DNA of 64,000 nucleotides from Riptortus pedestris (GCA_019009955.1 CM032228.1:229685501-229749500); one strand, 5' to 3'. Counted from the first letter of the stretch, positions 1 through 12,524 are shown. Notes: generated by a model not told the origin, from the sequence alone. Program-made: numbers and translations.

Positions 1-82
1 CTGCAAAGGAAAACACCCTACTGTGTACATCAAGATTGATTTGTTCCTCTACTACCCAGCTTCCTTGAAAGGACTGAGAATA
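1..82 (+). repeat. R0 interspersed repeat, copy 1 (uninterrupted)
   Basis: The block GGAAAACA..CCTACTGTGTACATC..AGATT, followed by CCCAGCTTCC, recurs at 36880-37240 on the same strand and at 54600-54745 on the opposite strand. Here the two halves are contiguous, as they are in the 54.6-kb copy, while the 36.9-kb copy carries an insertion between them. The copy may extend left of the window. The family is unrecognised. Confidence 0.6.
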
Positions 83-117
83 TCGTTACGTTTATTATAA
101 AAATAATAAACGTTACT

Positions 118-206
118 TATAATAGTTTTATTTTTTTATTTTTTTTTCTATTTATTTATTTTATTTTATTTTTTTTATTTTTATTTTTTTTTTATTTTTT
201 TGGATA
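118..206. repeat. T-rich low-complexity tract
   Basis: Almost pure T with scattered single A residues. No coding or structural signal is seen. Confidence 0.85.
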
Positions 207-334
207 GCAAAATTAAACAAACAAGCTTTAGAGTTTTCATCACTGCACAATTTAACTATTCCTCAGAGTATGCACGGATACTTCACTTCTTATTACACAG
301 TGCAATAACTCACGATCTCTGAAATACAGAAAAA

Positions 335-1104
335 GTCCGTCACGCAGGGGCTGCGTAAACTAACCAGACTTCCCTCATGAAGTTTAGTAATAGAAAAATA
401 TACATACTGCTAACACAACAACACCGCGAATAAATACAAACGGAAATAAATATTTCATCCAATTTCAATAACCTGCCGACAGGAAACGTTAGGTTAGAAA
501 TGTAAACAAACCGGTCGGCCTGCCTCACACCGGAAAGAAAAACAATTACTGAAATATATCAGAATATAACACATTAATTTTATTGAGAACTATTTTCTAT
601 ATCTACTAGTGTAATTTATAATGAGTCAGAATAATTGTTATCTCAATCAATAAAATTTTAGTAGTCCAAAACTTTAAGATGGGGGGGGGAGTCACCAGTG
701 AATATTTGCATGTATCTCGTATAATAAAGGTCTCTTGAATACAATTTTTGGTCTTTAAACTTCCAATAATGTGATTTATTATGTAGCAGAGTATAGTTTA
801 CGTAGCATGAGCAGAAGTGGCGGTTTGCTGAAAACTGAAAATGCAAATATCTCGGTTAATATTGAAGATAGAGAATAAACGTATATAACAATATTTATAG
901 TAAATTTAATTTGCAATAAAATTGGTTATATACAATGTTTTGATCCGATGCATAATAACGGAGATACCTCGAATATTCGAAAATCCCCTCTCTCTTGTCC
1001 GATTTCAGCCATTAACGAACAAGATCTGTCTGTTTAGATAAAACTGTTAAATATCGAGTTTCGTAACGAGCAAACAAAAATTGCGACCGCTAGAGCGTTA
1101 ACAG

Positions 1105-1144
<40 letters not shown>

Positions 1145-1262
1145 GAACGGACCTCATTTTCGTCATCTCCTGGGTAGGATCGATGGACATTTGAAGAAAT
1201 TTTTCAAAAATCGCGTCATGAGTACGACCTCAATAGCTGATTTCCCTGAAGGGAAATCTGCT
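335..1262 (-). mobile_element. HINE-like element, subtype B, full length
   Basis: The 3' end (left) reads AAAAA/GTCCGTCACGC with the GC hairpin and the inverted subterminal motif. The core shows the long G/C run at 680-689, the paired AAATATCTCSGTTA motifs and a (TA)n tract at about 1106-1138. The 5' end (right) has the palindrome GATTTCCCTGAAGGGAAATC and ends TGCT/AAAA. There is no obvious target-site duplication and no ORF of its own. Confidence 0.78.
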
Positions 1263-1412
1263 AAAACACGGCACTGCACTGATATCTGCTAAGAACACTG
1301 CACTGTTCATTATTACATAAACACGGCACCATACTGTTCTTCACATAAAACACTTTACCGCACTGCAACTAAAATGCACTATTTACTAACGTTGCACTGA
1401 ACGCAGTGTTGT
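1263..1412. repeat. Degenerate tandem repeat, about 28-bp units
   Basis: Four imperfect units built around AACAC-GGCAC-YRCACTG (for example near 1267, 1292, 1320 and 1348) directly abut the 5' end of the neighbouring HINE-like element. The function is unknown. Confidence 0.55.
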
Positions 1413-3284
1413 TCATTTGAAGAGAACTCAGAAGAAACTAACTCTCGGGGCGAGTTGGGTGGCTATTATAGAAGAGCGGCTAAGATCAATGAGAACTGCA
1501 CAGACAAATGTAGATTCCAGACCAGCGTAGTCGAGCACCTTCCTGTGCCAATCATTTCACCTACTTCGTACGTCTTAAATATGTGATTAACTTGGTTTAA
1601 TTTTTTTTTCTTCATGTACTTAGTTTTCGCAACAATATGTTCATAGAACAATTTATACAATACAGTTATTATAATGAGTATATGTTTTTTACTTCTATGT
1701 AAGTAACTACTCCTATTCGAAATCGCATTCTCTTAATGACTGTAATTCATCTTGAGGTACGTATTTCAAAAATGTAGAAATTCATTAATTGCCTTTATTT
1801 AAGTGATTGGACCACAGGAAGAGAGGCGGGGTGAAAAGGATTTTCATTTTGTATTATTTTTGGCTATATTAACCCATAATTTAAAGTACTCTCCCTGGAA
1901 AGCAAAACCAGCATTTCAGACAAAGCATAGTTTTAATTATGCAGTATATTCTTCATCAAAGTTGTCTCTTCTACTTTGCAATAAATAAGTTGAGACGGAG
2001 ATTATTATTTTTTACTTTATTTGGCTTTCTGGTTTCATAATGAATAATGTAATATTGCATAATGAAAAGCATTTAAAACTTTTAACACTCAAAATGCATT
2101 AACGCATCCGACAGCTTCTGTTCGTTTTATAAATTTTTACCCATAGGACGGCGTTCAATTTAAAATTGAAATGATCATAAAAACCAACACAAGCCTCATC
2201 TGTTGCCATCTAACCCCTAACCAAGGATGCCCTGGAGAGTGCTGGCCTCTATAGGGTATTTGTGTAAACACTTGAGAGGACATCCTGGGGCCCATAGGGC
2301 AGATGGAGGACAGAAGAGCCCCGTCATTGGCAGTGTGCAGAATACTAGTGCTTTCTCACCCCTTTTGCATATTTTTCACCATGAGTGAGTAGGCGAAAAG
2401 CACATCCAGGTAGAGGACCAGTATGGAGGGAGCAAGAGGAAGCGAGAGACATCAAGTACATAAAGTTTATCAACATCTCATAAAGTAATCTTATGTTTCA
2501 GTTTCTAACTCACTACCAACAAATGCCCTGTCATAGAACATTCCCTCTAAATCATGTAAAATACTCAATATACCAGTATCATAGCAAATGACCGTCTTGT
2601 ACATTTTAAAGGTCCTCCGGAAATCAAATTCTATTGCCACAATCATGTTCCCTGAACCAGAAACACATAAAATTGCAATGCCGCTAGCGGGAATGCCCAA
2701 GGGCTTGCAAAAACAGGCAGTATTCATTTATAAATCCAAATGTCCGTCTCGTAGGCCTAAAAGCACACAACTTTTCTTTTTACTAGCAAACGTGACTTTA
2801 GGGATTGAACTCACGTTTCGCCGTGTATCAAACATTAAAAGTACTCCCTCCACACAAAGGGACTAAAACCCAGCGTATCCGGTTGTGAAAAGCCAACCAA
2901 ATGTAAGACGTAATTACATGATAGATGAAGTGAAAGGCCCCTTTTGTGAGAGCCATTCTAATTTGGAAGAGGGTTCAAAGAGCATTCACACGTAGGAGCT
3001 AATGGATCGGACAGGTGGCGGGAAGGCGGCAAGTTCAAAGGGACAAATAAAGGGCTCCGATATCCAATAATGGCGATAAACAAGACAATCCTGGTTTCAT
3101 ATAGCTTCCCGGGATCGATCCCAGCTTGACATCCTACTCTTCATCTTCACTTCCAGTCTTATCTCAGGCTGGAGTCCAAGAAATTACATACCTCGTCTAT
3201 AAAGGTCCGAGTACAATGCAGTGACAGGAAGGTCAGCAATAGTCATTAAAGGTTTATAAAATAACTTCCGCAACAGCAGGAAAA
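1413..3284. other. Intergenic, no recognised gene
   Basis: Mostly unique AT-rich sequence. The ORFs at 2491-2727 (minus, 78 codons) and 2588-2866 (plus, 92 codons) overlap on opposite strands. The minus frame (GIPASGIAILCVSGSGNMIVAIEFD and onward) has protein-like composition, but I cannot place it in a family. The G+C-richer stretch 2220-2460 is also unidentified. Confidence 0.4.
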
Positions 3285-3916
3285 AGAGCTGAATAAATAG
3301 ATAGAAATATACTGGATCGGAAAGAAAAAAATAATACTGAAATAAATTTGAATTTAATGTATTAGTTTCATAGAAAACTATTTATTATATCTAGTAGTGT
3401 AACTTATAATGAATCAGAATAATCTCAATCACTCTAATTCTAGTAATCAAGAACGAAAGACAGGGTGATGAGGTTAACACGAACGCATTTGCATGTATCT
3501 CATTTAGAAAAGTTTTGTTGAACACAATATTTGGCGTTTCGGTTTGAAATGTTCATGATATATTAGCTTATTAGTAATGTAAAATGACTGAAATTGGTGG
3601 TTTACTAAAGGCCGAAAAATGAGAAACGCAAATATCTCGGTTAATAATCAAGATAGTGAAAAAAAAGATGTTTATGACAACATTTATAGAACATTAAATT
3701 TGTAATAAGGCTGGTTTTATTCAGTTTTTCGATCCGATGCATAATACCGGAGATATTAGGAATTTTCGAAATTCCCCTTCTAAACCCCCTTTCCACTTAT
3801 CGGATTACCGCCATTAACGAACTTGATCGCTAGTATACATAAAACGTTTAAATGTCGAATTTGGTTACGATCAAACAAAAATTAACACTAGAGCGTTAAC
3901 AGACACACACACACAC

Positions 3917-3974
<58 letters not shown>

Positions 3975-4114
3975 TGTTTTCAACGGACCTCATTTTTGTC
4001 ATCGATCGGTGAGTAGGATCGTTAGGCAGGATCGATAGACATTTGAGGAAATTTTTCAAACATCGCGCCATAAGCACGATACCCATAGCAGTATTCCCTT
4101 AAGGAAAATCAGCT
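3285..4114 (-). mobile_element. HINE-like element, subtype B, lacking the hairpin end
   Basis: It starts inside the B-specific region (AGAAATATACTGGATCGGAA) and runs through the paired AAATATCTC motifs and a (CA)n/(TA)n tract (3902-3973). It ends at the degraded palindrome TTCCCTTAAGGAAAATCAGCT before AAAA. The 3' hairpin and about 150 bases are missing on the left. Confidence 0.7.
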
Positions 4115-4537
4115 AAAACGTAAAATTACCAATTTTCATTGTACAATTTTCCATGGTTTTAAATAAAAAATAAAGTTTGGTGTCCCAAATGTTCCCCTGT
4201 TGTACTTATTTTGTTGTTGGTTGTGAGGGTTAATTTTCTCAGTCTAATTTATTGGACATTAAACGCATTTTATAAACTATTACAGGATCTGGACTTAGAA
4301 TGTATCTGAGTAACAAAGTCGAAGTTCTTGGCCCAGAAAGACTATTACGAGGATAGGACGTGTAGGACCTCTAATCTCTAGCCTCGATAAAAAATAGCTC
4401 CAACCCATCACCACCCACATATATACAAGACGATTCTTGGAGTGGGTGCAAATAAATATCTACCGTTATATTTTATCTGGACGTGTATATAATAAATCGG
4501 TGACAGATGCCACATCGTTGGGTGAACACCAAAAAAA
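4115..4537. other. Intergenic, nothing recognised
   Basis: Unique AT-rich sequence between two HINE-like copies. No ORF or repeat that I can support. Confidence 0.5.
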
Positions 4538-4870
4538 GGCGTCACGCAGGGGATGCGTAAACTGAGCAAAATTTCCCACTTTCGAGTATAACACACTATT
4601 GATCTCATGTAAAAAATATAAATATAACTTGAGTTGTGGTTTACTGAAGGCAAAAACGAAAACATCCAAATATCTCGGTTAATATTAATATCAGAGAATG
4701 CAGTTTTATGACACCATTTATAAGACATTAAATTTGAAATAAGGTTAGATTTATACAACTTTTCGATCCGAAGTATACTAGCAGAGGTAAATCATTTTCA
4801 TTAATCCCCTTTCATAAATTGCGCCACGAGTACAACCTCAGTAGCTCATATCTCTTATGGATCATCTGCT
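4538..4870 (-). mobile_element. HINE-like element, internally deleted
   Basis: Both ends are present. The left end is AAAAAAA/GGCGTCACGCAGGGGATGCG with the hairpin, and the right end is a decayed ATCTGCT/AAA terminus preceded by the GAGTACAACCTCAGTAGCT block. The (TA)n tract and most of the 5' half are missing, leaving about 333 bp. Many substitutions suggest an old copy. Confidence 0.65.
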
Positions 4871-5206
4871 AAAGGCCTATATTATTATTCTTTTGGTGTT
4901 ATTAGCAAAAGGTCTAAAACTAAATCTGAGGATGGGAAAACATATTACCCTCTCATTTATCTTTCTTTTTAGAAAACATATGTTTAACCAAGACGAATAA
5001 TTTTAGAATGTTTCTAAACAATAGACCTAGGAATTGTAGGCTTGGTGTGCAACTGCTTCCCTTTCAGTTCGGAATGGCACTAGCCAACAACAAAAGGAAC
5101 AAGAAGTTCTTGAAATTGAAAAGAGGACTCATCTTCAGAGAATGTAGTCGGGGGACAAATCCTCAGTACCGTTTACATATTCACTAATGCCCGGTGACTT
5201 GATCAT
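4871..5206. other. Intergenic, nothing recognised
   Basis: Unique AT-rich sequence with no supported feature. Confidence 0.5.
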
Positions 5207-6331
5207 AGCAGATTTCCATTAGGGGAAAGCAGCTATTCAAGTCATTCTCATGATGAGATTTTCGAAAAATGTCTTCAAATGTCCATCGATACTACCCAGG
5301 AGATGACGAAAAATGAGGTCCGTTCTAAATTTTATATATATAGTTGTCTAGTGGGCTCAGGTTAGCCACATGAGTTAAAGCGTAGACCTTTACCTGACAT
5401 GATAAACCTAGAGTGGTGAGTTCGATTCATGCCTGGACATTAAAAATTTATTTAGTGATGAGTTCATTATATACATTCATTATTCATTATACCCTGGCTA
5501 GAATATGGCGGTAGCCTATAGATTACCCGTTCCAATTAGCCTTAGTTGCAAAAAGTGGACGTTAGTAAATAATTTAATTAACAGTTGTCTATTAACGCTC
5601 TTGCGGTAGCAATTTTTGTCTGATCTTACCGTAAACGTTTTACATAAAAATGAATATCAAGTTCATTAACGGCTAAAATCGGACCATTGAAAGGAGGGGG
5701 GGGGGGTTGTCGAAGTCGTTATGCGTTGGATCAAAAAATTGTATAGAATCCATCATATAGTGAATGTAGTGTCCAATAAATGTCGTTATATAGATGTTTT
5801 CTATTTAATGAATATTAACTGAGATATTTCCATATTTTAGTTTTCGGCCGTCAGTAAACCCCCCACACCTATAAGCTGTTATATCATGTATCACTTCATT
5901 CCAAGGTTAAATACCAAATATAGTTTTCAATGAACTATTACTTTGTGAGACTCATGCAAATACGTCATTTGATGGCGTCATGAATTAAGATTTTTCGCCC
6001 TTTTCTCGAAAATGTTTATTTTATGTATACCATACTAAAGATCATATTTGTTATCGGCTGAAATAAAACCTTCAATAGTGGTGATTTAGAGAGTAAAACT
6101 AATCTTGTTAAACTTTTGATTTTCTATAATTACTGGTCCATGCATTTTTGGTAACTCGAGTATTAAGCGAGTTATTCGTACTTCTTTGTTTTATGCCTTC
6201 AGTAACACCACTCCTTCTACTAACGGGTTATTTATATAAAAATAGAGAATACGTGATGAGATGAGATCACATGTGTGTTATACCAGCACGTGGGAAATCT
6301 GCTTAGATCACGCAGCCCATGCGTGACGGAC
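5207..6331 (+). mobile_element. HINE-like element, subtype C, with nested SINE
   Basis: The 5' end AGCAGATTTCC and a decayed palindrome lie at 5207-5232, then the CGAAAAATGAGGTCCGTTC block. The TA region is interrupted by a SINE at 5351-5582. Next come the core with the G-run (about 5694-5706), a subtype-C 3' region, the inverted motif GGGAAATCTGCT and the hairpin ACGCAGCCCATGCGTGACGGAC before TTTTT. Confidence 0.78.
5342..5591 (+). mobile_element. tRNA-headed SINE (SINE-1), full copy with 9-bp TSD
   Basis: The SINE body is 5351-5582, flanked by the identical 9-mer AGTTGTCTA at 5342-5350 and 5583-5591. The head has a tRNA-like B box (GAGTTCGATTC) and an A-box-like GTTAGCCACATGAG. The tail carries the family signature CCCTGGCTAGAA, ACCCGTTCCAATTAG and AAAAAGTGGACGTTA, shared by about nine other copies in this window. 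Removing the body plus one duplication restores a normal HINE sequence. SINEs are transcribed by RNA polymerase III and mobilised by a LINE; the partner LINE is not identified. Confidence 0.85.
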
Positions 6332-7781
6332 TTTTTAAACTATGCGGGGACTCCAATCTTGGCTAACCATTCAGTCACCAATGCCTTCCTTCGCATAATT
6401 TCTTTATTTAGTTAAGCATAACCAACCTTCAATCATCAGACGCGTCTCATTGTGTATAATTGTAAGGAGTTAGAGCTCTGATGACGAAGGCTTGGTTCTT
6501 CGAAACCTTTTTTTTCGAAGTCATAGCCTATTGTGAATGAACACTTTCTTTTGAATGACATCATTCGTTAACATAAGTCCTTACGCAATAAGAGTATGAA
6601 ACCTAGGCAAACAGATTGTCCGACATCACAGGAAAAATGTTTTAAATATTACACAACAAATAAAAGAATATTTTTAAAAATATTAATATAGTTACAGTTT
6701 GTTGCTTAATGAAATAGCATATTACGTTATATTGAAGGGAGGTGCGGTAAGCATCGATTATAAAGGAAAAGGGCTTTCTCTCTAAATAGGTTTTTCCGAG
6801 TCCTTTCATAACAATCACGTGCCTTTCTCATAAAACTCTCTCGCCACTCACTTGTCGAGCGCCACAACAGTAATTGCTGCTGTTATTTTTATTACTGCAG
6901 TTTTTTTTCGTTGTTCGTTGTTTCAGAATAACTTTTACAAAGAGTAGAGGCCGAACAGGCGAGTTATTCCTTTCTATTAAGTACCCAAAGGATTTGAATG
7001 AAACTATTCAAATGAAAAGGGTTGATTTTAACAATAGAACATTGGAAATTCAATTTTCCATATAAAAATTGATCGTCATTCAATTATTTCGTTGCATAAG
7101 AGATTATAGGTTTTGGCTGCATATTTAGTTTTACAGAACCTATATCACGGGATTGTGATATAGACTTTCTTATTCTTCAATTTTTTTTCCGTGATACCTA
7201 ACGATCGATTCACTAATAAGTGTGTGTATATTAAAATGATTGTTTCGTATTTAAGGTATAAAGCAATAAGGAAAAATAACAATAACTATACCAGTAACAT
7301 CCACAAAATATTTAATTCATGGCGAGCTCACTTTCGGTATCTCAATAAAAGCGCCTTACAGTAAGAATTGTGAACATGTATAGTTTTGAATTATGATAAT
7401 ATTTATGTACTGTTATTCAAACTAAGTGAGCAATTTCACAATGATTTTTTTTTTAAATTACTATATTAGATACTCGGTAAATACAAAAACATTTTAAAAA
7501 TATATAATGTCCACTAAAATTTGTTTTCTCTTGAAGTAAAAAAAAAGTGCCTAACACGTATAAGTTGCGTATGCTAAGGAAATTTAGTTAGTAGAACTAC
7601 TAAGGACTAAATCCATATGCTAATCTCATCCAAAATTTAATTGTTTTTATCTGAAGTAATAAGATCCATGCTTTTTAGTCGTATTTACTTGAACTTTCAG
7701 TTGAAAATGAGTTGATTGTAATGATTTTTGGCGCTAAATTAACCAGTTCCAATGGTGGGGACAGGAAGAAAGAGAGAGGGG

Positions 7782-7856
<75 letters not shown>

Positions 7857-8087
7857 AGAGAGGGTTATTAGTGAAAAGTTGCCAGATTCGTAGAGAGAAT
7901 AAATGATGCTGGAATGAAATCTAATTGGTGATTGGCTAACCAGAGAGCTGATATTCACACATGGCAGAGCAAATTGCCAACATTAAATTTGAAGCTACAT
8001 TTTTTTTATATTTAATGAATTGACAAAATTACTAATCATGAAATATAGAAACCAAAAAAAAACAAAACAAAAACAAATTTACATACG
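6332..8087. other. Intergenic with a (GA)n tract
   Basis: No supported gene. A hammerhead-like core string (CTGATGA, a 4-bp stem, GAAA) occurs at 6478-6505 but has no matching outer stem. The short ORFs are not recognisable. Confidence 0.45.
7782..7865. repeat. (GA)n microsatellite
   Basis: About 40 GA dinucleotides with a few interruptions. They generate spurious Arg-Glu and Leu-Ser ORFs on the two strands. Confidence 0.95.
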
Positions 8088-9525
8088 TTAACCCTCCCCT
8101 CCGTTAGGCGCGGGTCAGTTCCAAACGACTCTAGGCGCAGGCCACCAGGCCAGGTGACGATGGAGAAATATGTTGGTAAAACTGCTTCTTAGGGCAAAAA
8201 TAGAGTTAAATAAATATAAATACTTATCTGAACAAATAGTAAAACTATTTTATTTTAAAAGTTAGCAAAGTAACTACATGAATATGTCTTACAACTATCA
8301 AAAAATATTAATTCATTTCAGGTAACATGAAGCAATTTATGAACGATGAATTCTTTAGGTACTACTTACATAGCTACTAGAAAATATATATAAAAAAAGT
8401 ACAATACGAATAGTTTAGAACTACTTAATCATATAGTTTCTGCAGGAATAACAAATACAAGAAACATTTAAGATAGAAAAGGAAATTAAAACGTTTCACG
8501 TCGAATCTTTTAGTGCCATCTAGTTCTACTTAGGTGAGTTTCTTGCCCAACATGTTTTACATAAAGTCTTCTAAATTCATTCTCGCTCCTCTGTATGTGC
8601 CAGCTAAGTAAAGAAGGCCTATATAGGCTTTTATTTCTGTGAAGTCTGTCTCTTTGGCATCCCTCTGCCTAGAAAATTCTGGCTCAACGATTTTTATGAA
8701 TTCGTATGTGCAGTGCACAATACTACTAATAATCGTCTCATCAAAGAGACAGAACCAGCAGTCAAGTTCATTAGTTGCCTCCTTTGCCGCCCCTTTCACT
8801 CCCGGAAGGTGTGTCAATAAATTTTGTTTTCCTATTTTACTAATCTATTAAAAGGGATTTTCCTCCACTCATAACGATCAACGATATTTCTGTTCACACT
8901 TCTCAATGCAACATATTTTTCATGTGACTGCTCATCCTCCCCATCACTTTCCGATTCCACGTCACTTTATTCAGTCTCTGAGGCTATACCCCGTTCTTCC
9001 AAGCCGTCTTCGAATACCGAATCTGTGTCATTCTGTATGTTATCGTCTTCTTCGAAAGGATCCAGTAATGTGTGGTGGAGTCTAGCAATGTCATTTTGAT
9101 TACTCAAGTCAAAAAATACGTATTTCCTGGTCCATTTTTTCTGAATAATGTTTTAAAAATGCATTGTTAGTCGCGGTCACCTCAGAGGTGAATTCCCTTT
9201 TTTGTAGGTATTTTTAACTATTCAAAAACAATCAAGGCACTACAAACGACAAATGATAAATATGTCTAAGATAAATAGATTAAATATAGAAATAAAAGAA
9301 ATTGAAATAATTAAAATTTTGGTCGCGGTGCACCTGTGGGGTGATTTTAGCACAAGGAACGCACTGTGTAAAAACTTCGAAGGGCAAACCTATGCTGTTT
9401 TGAGGAGGAAGGGAAGCTAGAAGCAATGCTGGAGGCGGAAGTCGTTGGGTACATTCAATCGGAAGCTATTGTAAAAAAACCTCAAAGATGCACCTGTCAG
9501 GACGCCGCGACTAACGGAAGGTTAA
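8088..9525 (-). mobile_element. piggyBac-like element A (pB-A), defective
   Basis: Bounded by TTAA at 8088-8091 and 9522-9525, the target of piggyBac transposases. The termini are inverted: CCCTCCGTTAGGCGCGG on the left against CCTTCCGTTAGTCGCGG read inward on the right, with an extra CCCT block on the left. Short GTCGCGGT..CACCT repeats near 9170 and 9320 look like subterminal binding sites. It carries a broken minus-strand transposase. About 1.44 kb, against 2-3 kb for autonomous members. Confidence 0.82.
8557..9130 (-). pseudogene. piggyBac transposase, N-terminal half, broken
   Basis: Read from the right, the minus strand gives an acidic N-terminal segment (QNDIARLHHTLLDPFEEDD), an in-frame stop at 8967-8969, a further acidic stretch (SDVESESDGEDEQ), and after a frame change the start of the piggyBac catalytic domain (TDFTEIKAYIGLLYLAGTYR, about 8617-8572). 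The reading ends at 8557 just after RMNLEDF, where the family normally continues into the DDD catalytic core. The catalytic aspartates and the C-terminal cysteine-rich domain are absent, so it cannot be an active transposase. Confidence 0.82.
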
Positions 9526-10770
9526 AAGAATATGCTTTATTATCGTCACCTGTAAAATGAGGATCATGATTGACAAGCTGAAACTTAATCCATATAAGAG
9601 TTATACTAAATTGTTTTAAATGACAGCTATAAAAAGTTAAATTACTTTTAAAGAATTACTGATTGCCATAGAAAGAAACTAAAGATCGAACCAATCAATG
9701 AATGTTTTAAATTCATACATTTTATGTTATTTACTTTACTTTCTCATTGCATGCTTTAATAATACTCCTTTTCAAGTGAATTATGACTGTAACTTTGTTA
9801 ATTAAGGATGCGTTATTTGAGTAGACGAAAAAAGTCTTGAATTTCTTATGAACTGAATCCAGAGATATTTCATTTACTGAAGTAATAATCATTATATTGC
9901 TTTTATTTCAGTAAATTGAGAAATTCTAGAGTCGATAGGTTTAAAATGGAAATATTTATCAATGACAGACAAAACATACTTGTATGCTGTTTTAATATGT
10001 ATGCCCTCCAGTGAGGGGCTAGGTCGTTAACCTGGCTGTTATTTTAATTGATTTTCATAAAATACTATGGCAAATCTGTATTCAAAATCAAGTTTAATGA
10101 GTTTATATTTCTTTTCTTACATGTCTTTCTCTAAACGAGATCTGTAATATTCCTTGCAATCAATGGGAATTTAAATTCATGTGGTTTTACTCGAAAAATT
10201 ATTGAAAATTATATTAAATCAGGTGGTCATTGATTCTATGATCGATATTACATTTTAATTGCAGGTGACTTCCTACTTACAGTGTGAAAATGAATTGATA
10301 GATGGATTTAAGTGAGTAGCCATGTTTATTATCCCGGGGAGATATTAGTCTACGAAGCACCTGTGTGAAAAAATTACTTAAACTCTTTCAATCCAAGTTA
10401 GTTTAACAACCCAATGAATGCGGAAATTCGAGGAAAAGAGAATAAATAAAAAAATTCTTCCCTGACGCAAAACGTAAATATATGTTTTGACTAGTTACTT
10501 CTTGACGGGTTTATATATGTACTTATGTCGGATAACTAAAAAAAAACGATTAACCTTAGAATATTGAAGTTTACTATGTAGGACTGTCGTAGCGTATAGT
10601 TATGACCCATACTTTTGGATCAAATTCGGTTAAGGTGTTTAAAGGGTAGCGAAAAATATAATTGGTAATTTTTCCGTGTCTGTTAGAATATAAAACATTC
10701 CTAAGGAACCATTTTTATTTATCATAAAATTTTTTATGAAGCATGATATTTTTTCGTGCAATGTGTTGGA
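9526..10770. other. Intergenic, nothing recognised
   Basis: AT-rich sequence without a supported ORF or repeat match inside the window. Confidence 0.5.
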
Positions 10771-11406
10771 AGCTAAGTAAGTTTCCCTCGTGAAGTTACA
10801 CAATAGATAAATCTGCATGTTTGTAACACTTCACACCACATTGAATATTAAGTGAACAAATACAAAAGTTAATGAGAAATCTTTAAGCCAATTTACATTT
10901 AAATTTTATCCACAACGGAAAGCGTCGGACTTGTAATCAAACAAGTCAGCCAACCTCTCAGAACTGAAAGATAAAATTATTCTTGACCAGAAGGAAAAAC
11001 AATTACAGAAATATATCTACATATAAGTTATTAATTTCATTGAAAGCAATTTACTATATCTGGTGCTGCAATTTATAATGAACCAAAATAATTTCTATCT
11101 CAAGGTTTAGTAAGCCTGGAACAAAAGTTGGGGGGAGAGGGTCATCAGCTACATCTATCTCATCTTGAAACGATTTTTTTAACACAATATTTGGTAATTT
11201 AGCATTAAATTAAACGTTTCTCGATGTGTTGACTTATTCTTAACATACGGAGACAAAGAAGGGGGATTTTTTGAAGGCTAAAAATTAAAATATCTCGGTT
11301 CATATTGCAGATAAAAACACAATGTATATGCCACGATTTATAAACAATTTAATTTGAAATAAGATTGTTTCCATACCATTTTTTATTCCCTTAAGGGAAA
11401 TCTCCT
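10771..11406 (-). mobile_element. HINE-like element, subtype B, core and TA tract deleted
   Basis: It begins at the subterminal motif (GCTAAGTAAGTTTCCCTCGTGAAG) with the hairpin lost. It follows the B-specific region including AACGGAAAGCGTC, then jumps from the ATATCTCGGTTCATATT region to the 5' palindrome half CCCTTAAGGGAAATCTCCT/AAAA. No (TA)n remains. Confidence 0.68.
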
Positions 11407-11984
11407 AAAACGATTAAAATTGACAATATAAAATATTCAAATACTCCTTCTAAAACTCTTGGTACTCAGTTATATAGAAAAACTATTTTATTTTACGTTT
11501 GGAGAATCATTTTCAGGAAATATATCCCCTGAATGGTATCTGTATTTTACAAAATCTGTATATTTCCTGTGTTTATTGAGCGTTAATTAACTGAAGTCCT
11601 TTGAGGGTAATTAAGAGAGTATTAGCAGCTTTGCATGGTCGTGCTAGACAGGCCGTGAAAAGACCTCCTTTTAGAGTCCACTGAATCGCAATGAATCAAG
11701 ATTATTAAAGGATTTTAGGATTATCATAGCCTTCCATGGATTTATCTCATCCAGTATGGCCTCTCATCCTACTTACTCACAAATAAATAATGTTAACGAT
11801 ATTTTCAGTTTCAATATGTTACTTAATTTAAACATTCAAACGTTTTTTTTTAACCCTAGAAGTACCAAGGGGGGGGGGCTCCTTGAGCCCAAAACTTTTT
11901 GTTTTTGTTCCCTATCACCCAATTTTAATGGGATATTTTATGTATTCTTCAGAAAAACATCCTAGAATGTGAGAGTTTCAGAAT
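11407..11984. other. Intergenic, nothing recognised
   Basis: A short G-run occurs near 11870. No supported gene or repeat. Confidence 0.45.
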
Positions 11985-12171
11985 CCTAGAGTTTCATAAA
12001 ATTCGGTCCAGCTGTATATGCGTGAAAAGGTAACAAACAAATAAACAGACACCAAAGAAACAAAATGCAGTTATGGTGTCTATGACATGTGAAACGAAAA
12101 GTTATCGTGAAATTTCGCGAAAAAAATCAATGTACAGACAGAGGTTACAATTTTATATATATATATATAGA
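11985..12171 (-). mobile_element. Helitron fragment (5' end), same family as 12525-13492
   Basis: The segment from GTGAAAAGGTAACAAACAAA to the TATATATATAGA end matches the right-hand 180 bp of the Helitron at 12525-13492 almost base for base. On the minus strand it starts TC at 12170-12171. The rest of the element is missing. Confidence 0.6.
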
Positions 12172-12348
12172 TATAGTATATACATGTATAGAGAGATTTG
12201 TCTTGTGGTCGAATTTGTTATTATTTTACTATTCTGGAGAAAGGGGAGGGGGTTTAGAAGATGTTAAAACGATAATTCAAACTACATCCATTATTATGAG
12301 TCGGATAAAACAATTTTATGTAACCAATTTTCTTGGATGTTGATTTTT

Positions 12349-12468
12349 AGCAGATTTATCTAAAGGGAGGTCGTACTCGTGGCGGGATTTTCGAAAAATT
12401 AATTCAAATGTCCATATATCCTACTAAGAAAATGACGAAAATGGGATTCGTTCAAAGTTTTATGTGAG

Positions 12469-12524
<56 letters not shown>

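Noticed and set aside
2491..2727. Minus-strand 78-codon ORF with protein-like composition
   Set aside because: A longer ORF overlaps it on the other strand, no family motif is recognised, and splice sites are unclear. Kept as a note only.
3871..4086. Tyr/Ile-repeat ORFs across the window (also 25211-25417, 12464-12670, 50206-50451, 18171-18368)
   Set aside because: They are translations of (TA)n microsatellites inside HINE-like elements, not proteins.
7734..7958. Ser-Leu and Arg-Glu repeat ORFs on both strands
   Set aside because: Translations of the (GA)n microsatellite at 7782-7865.
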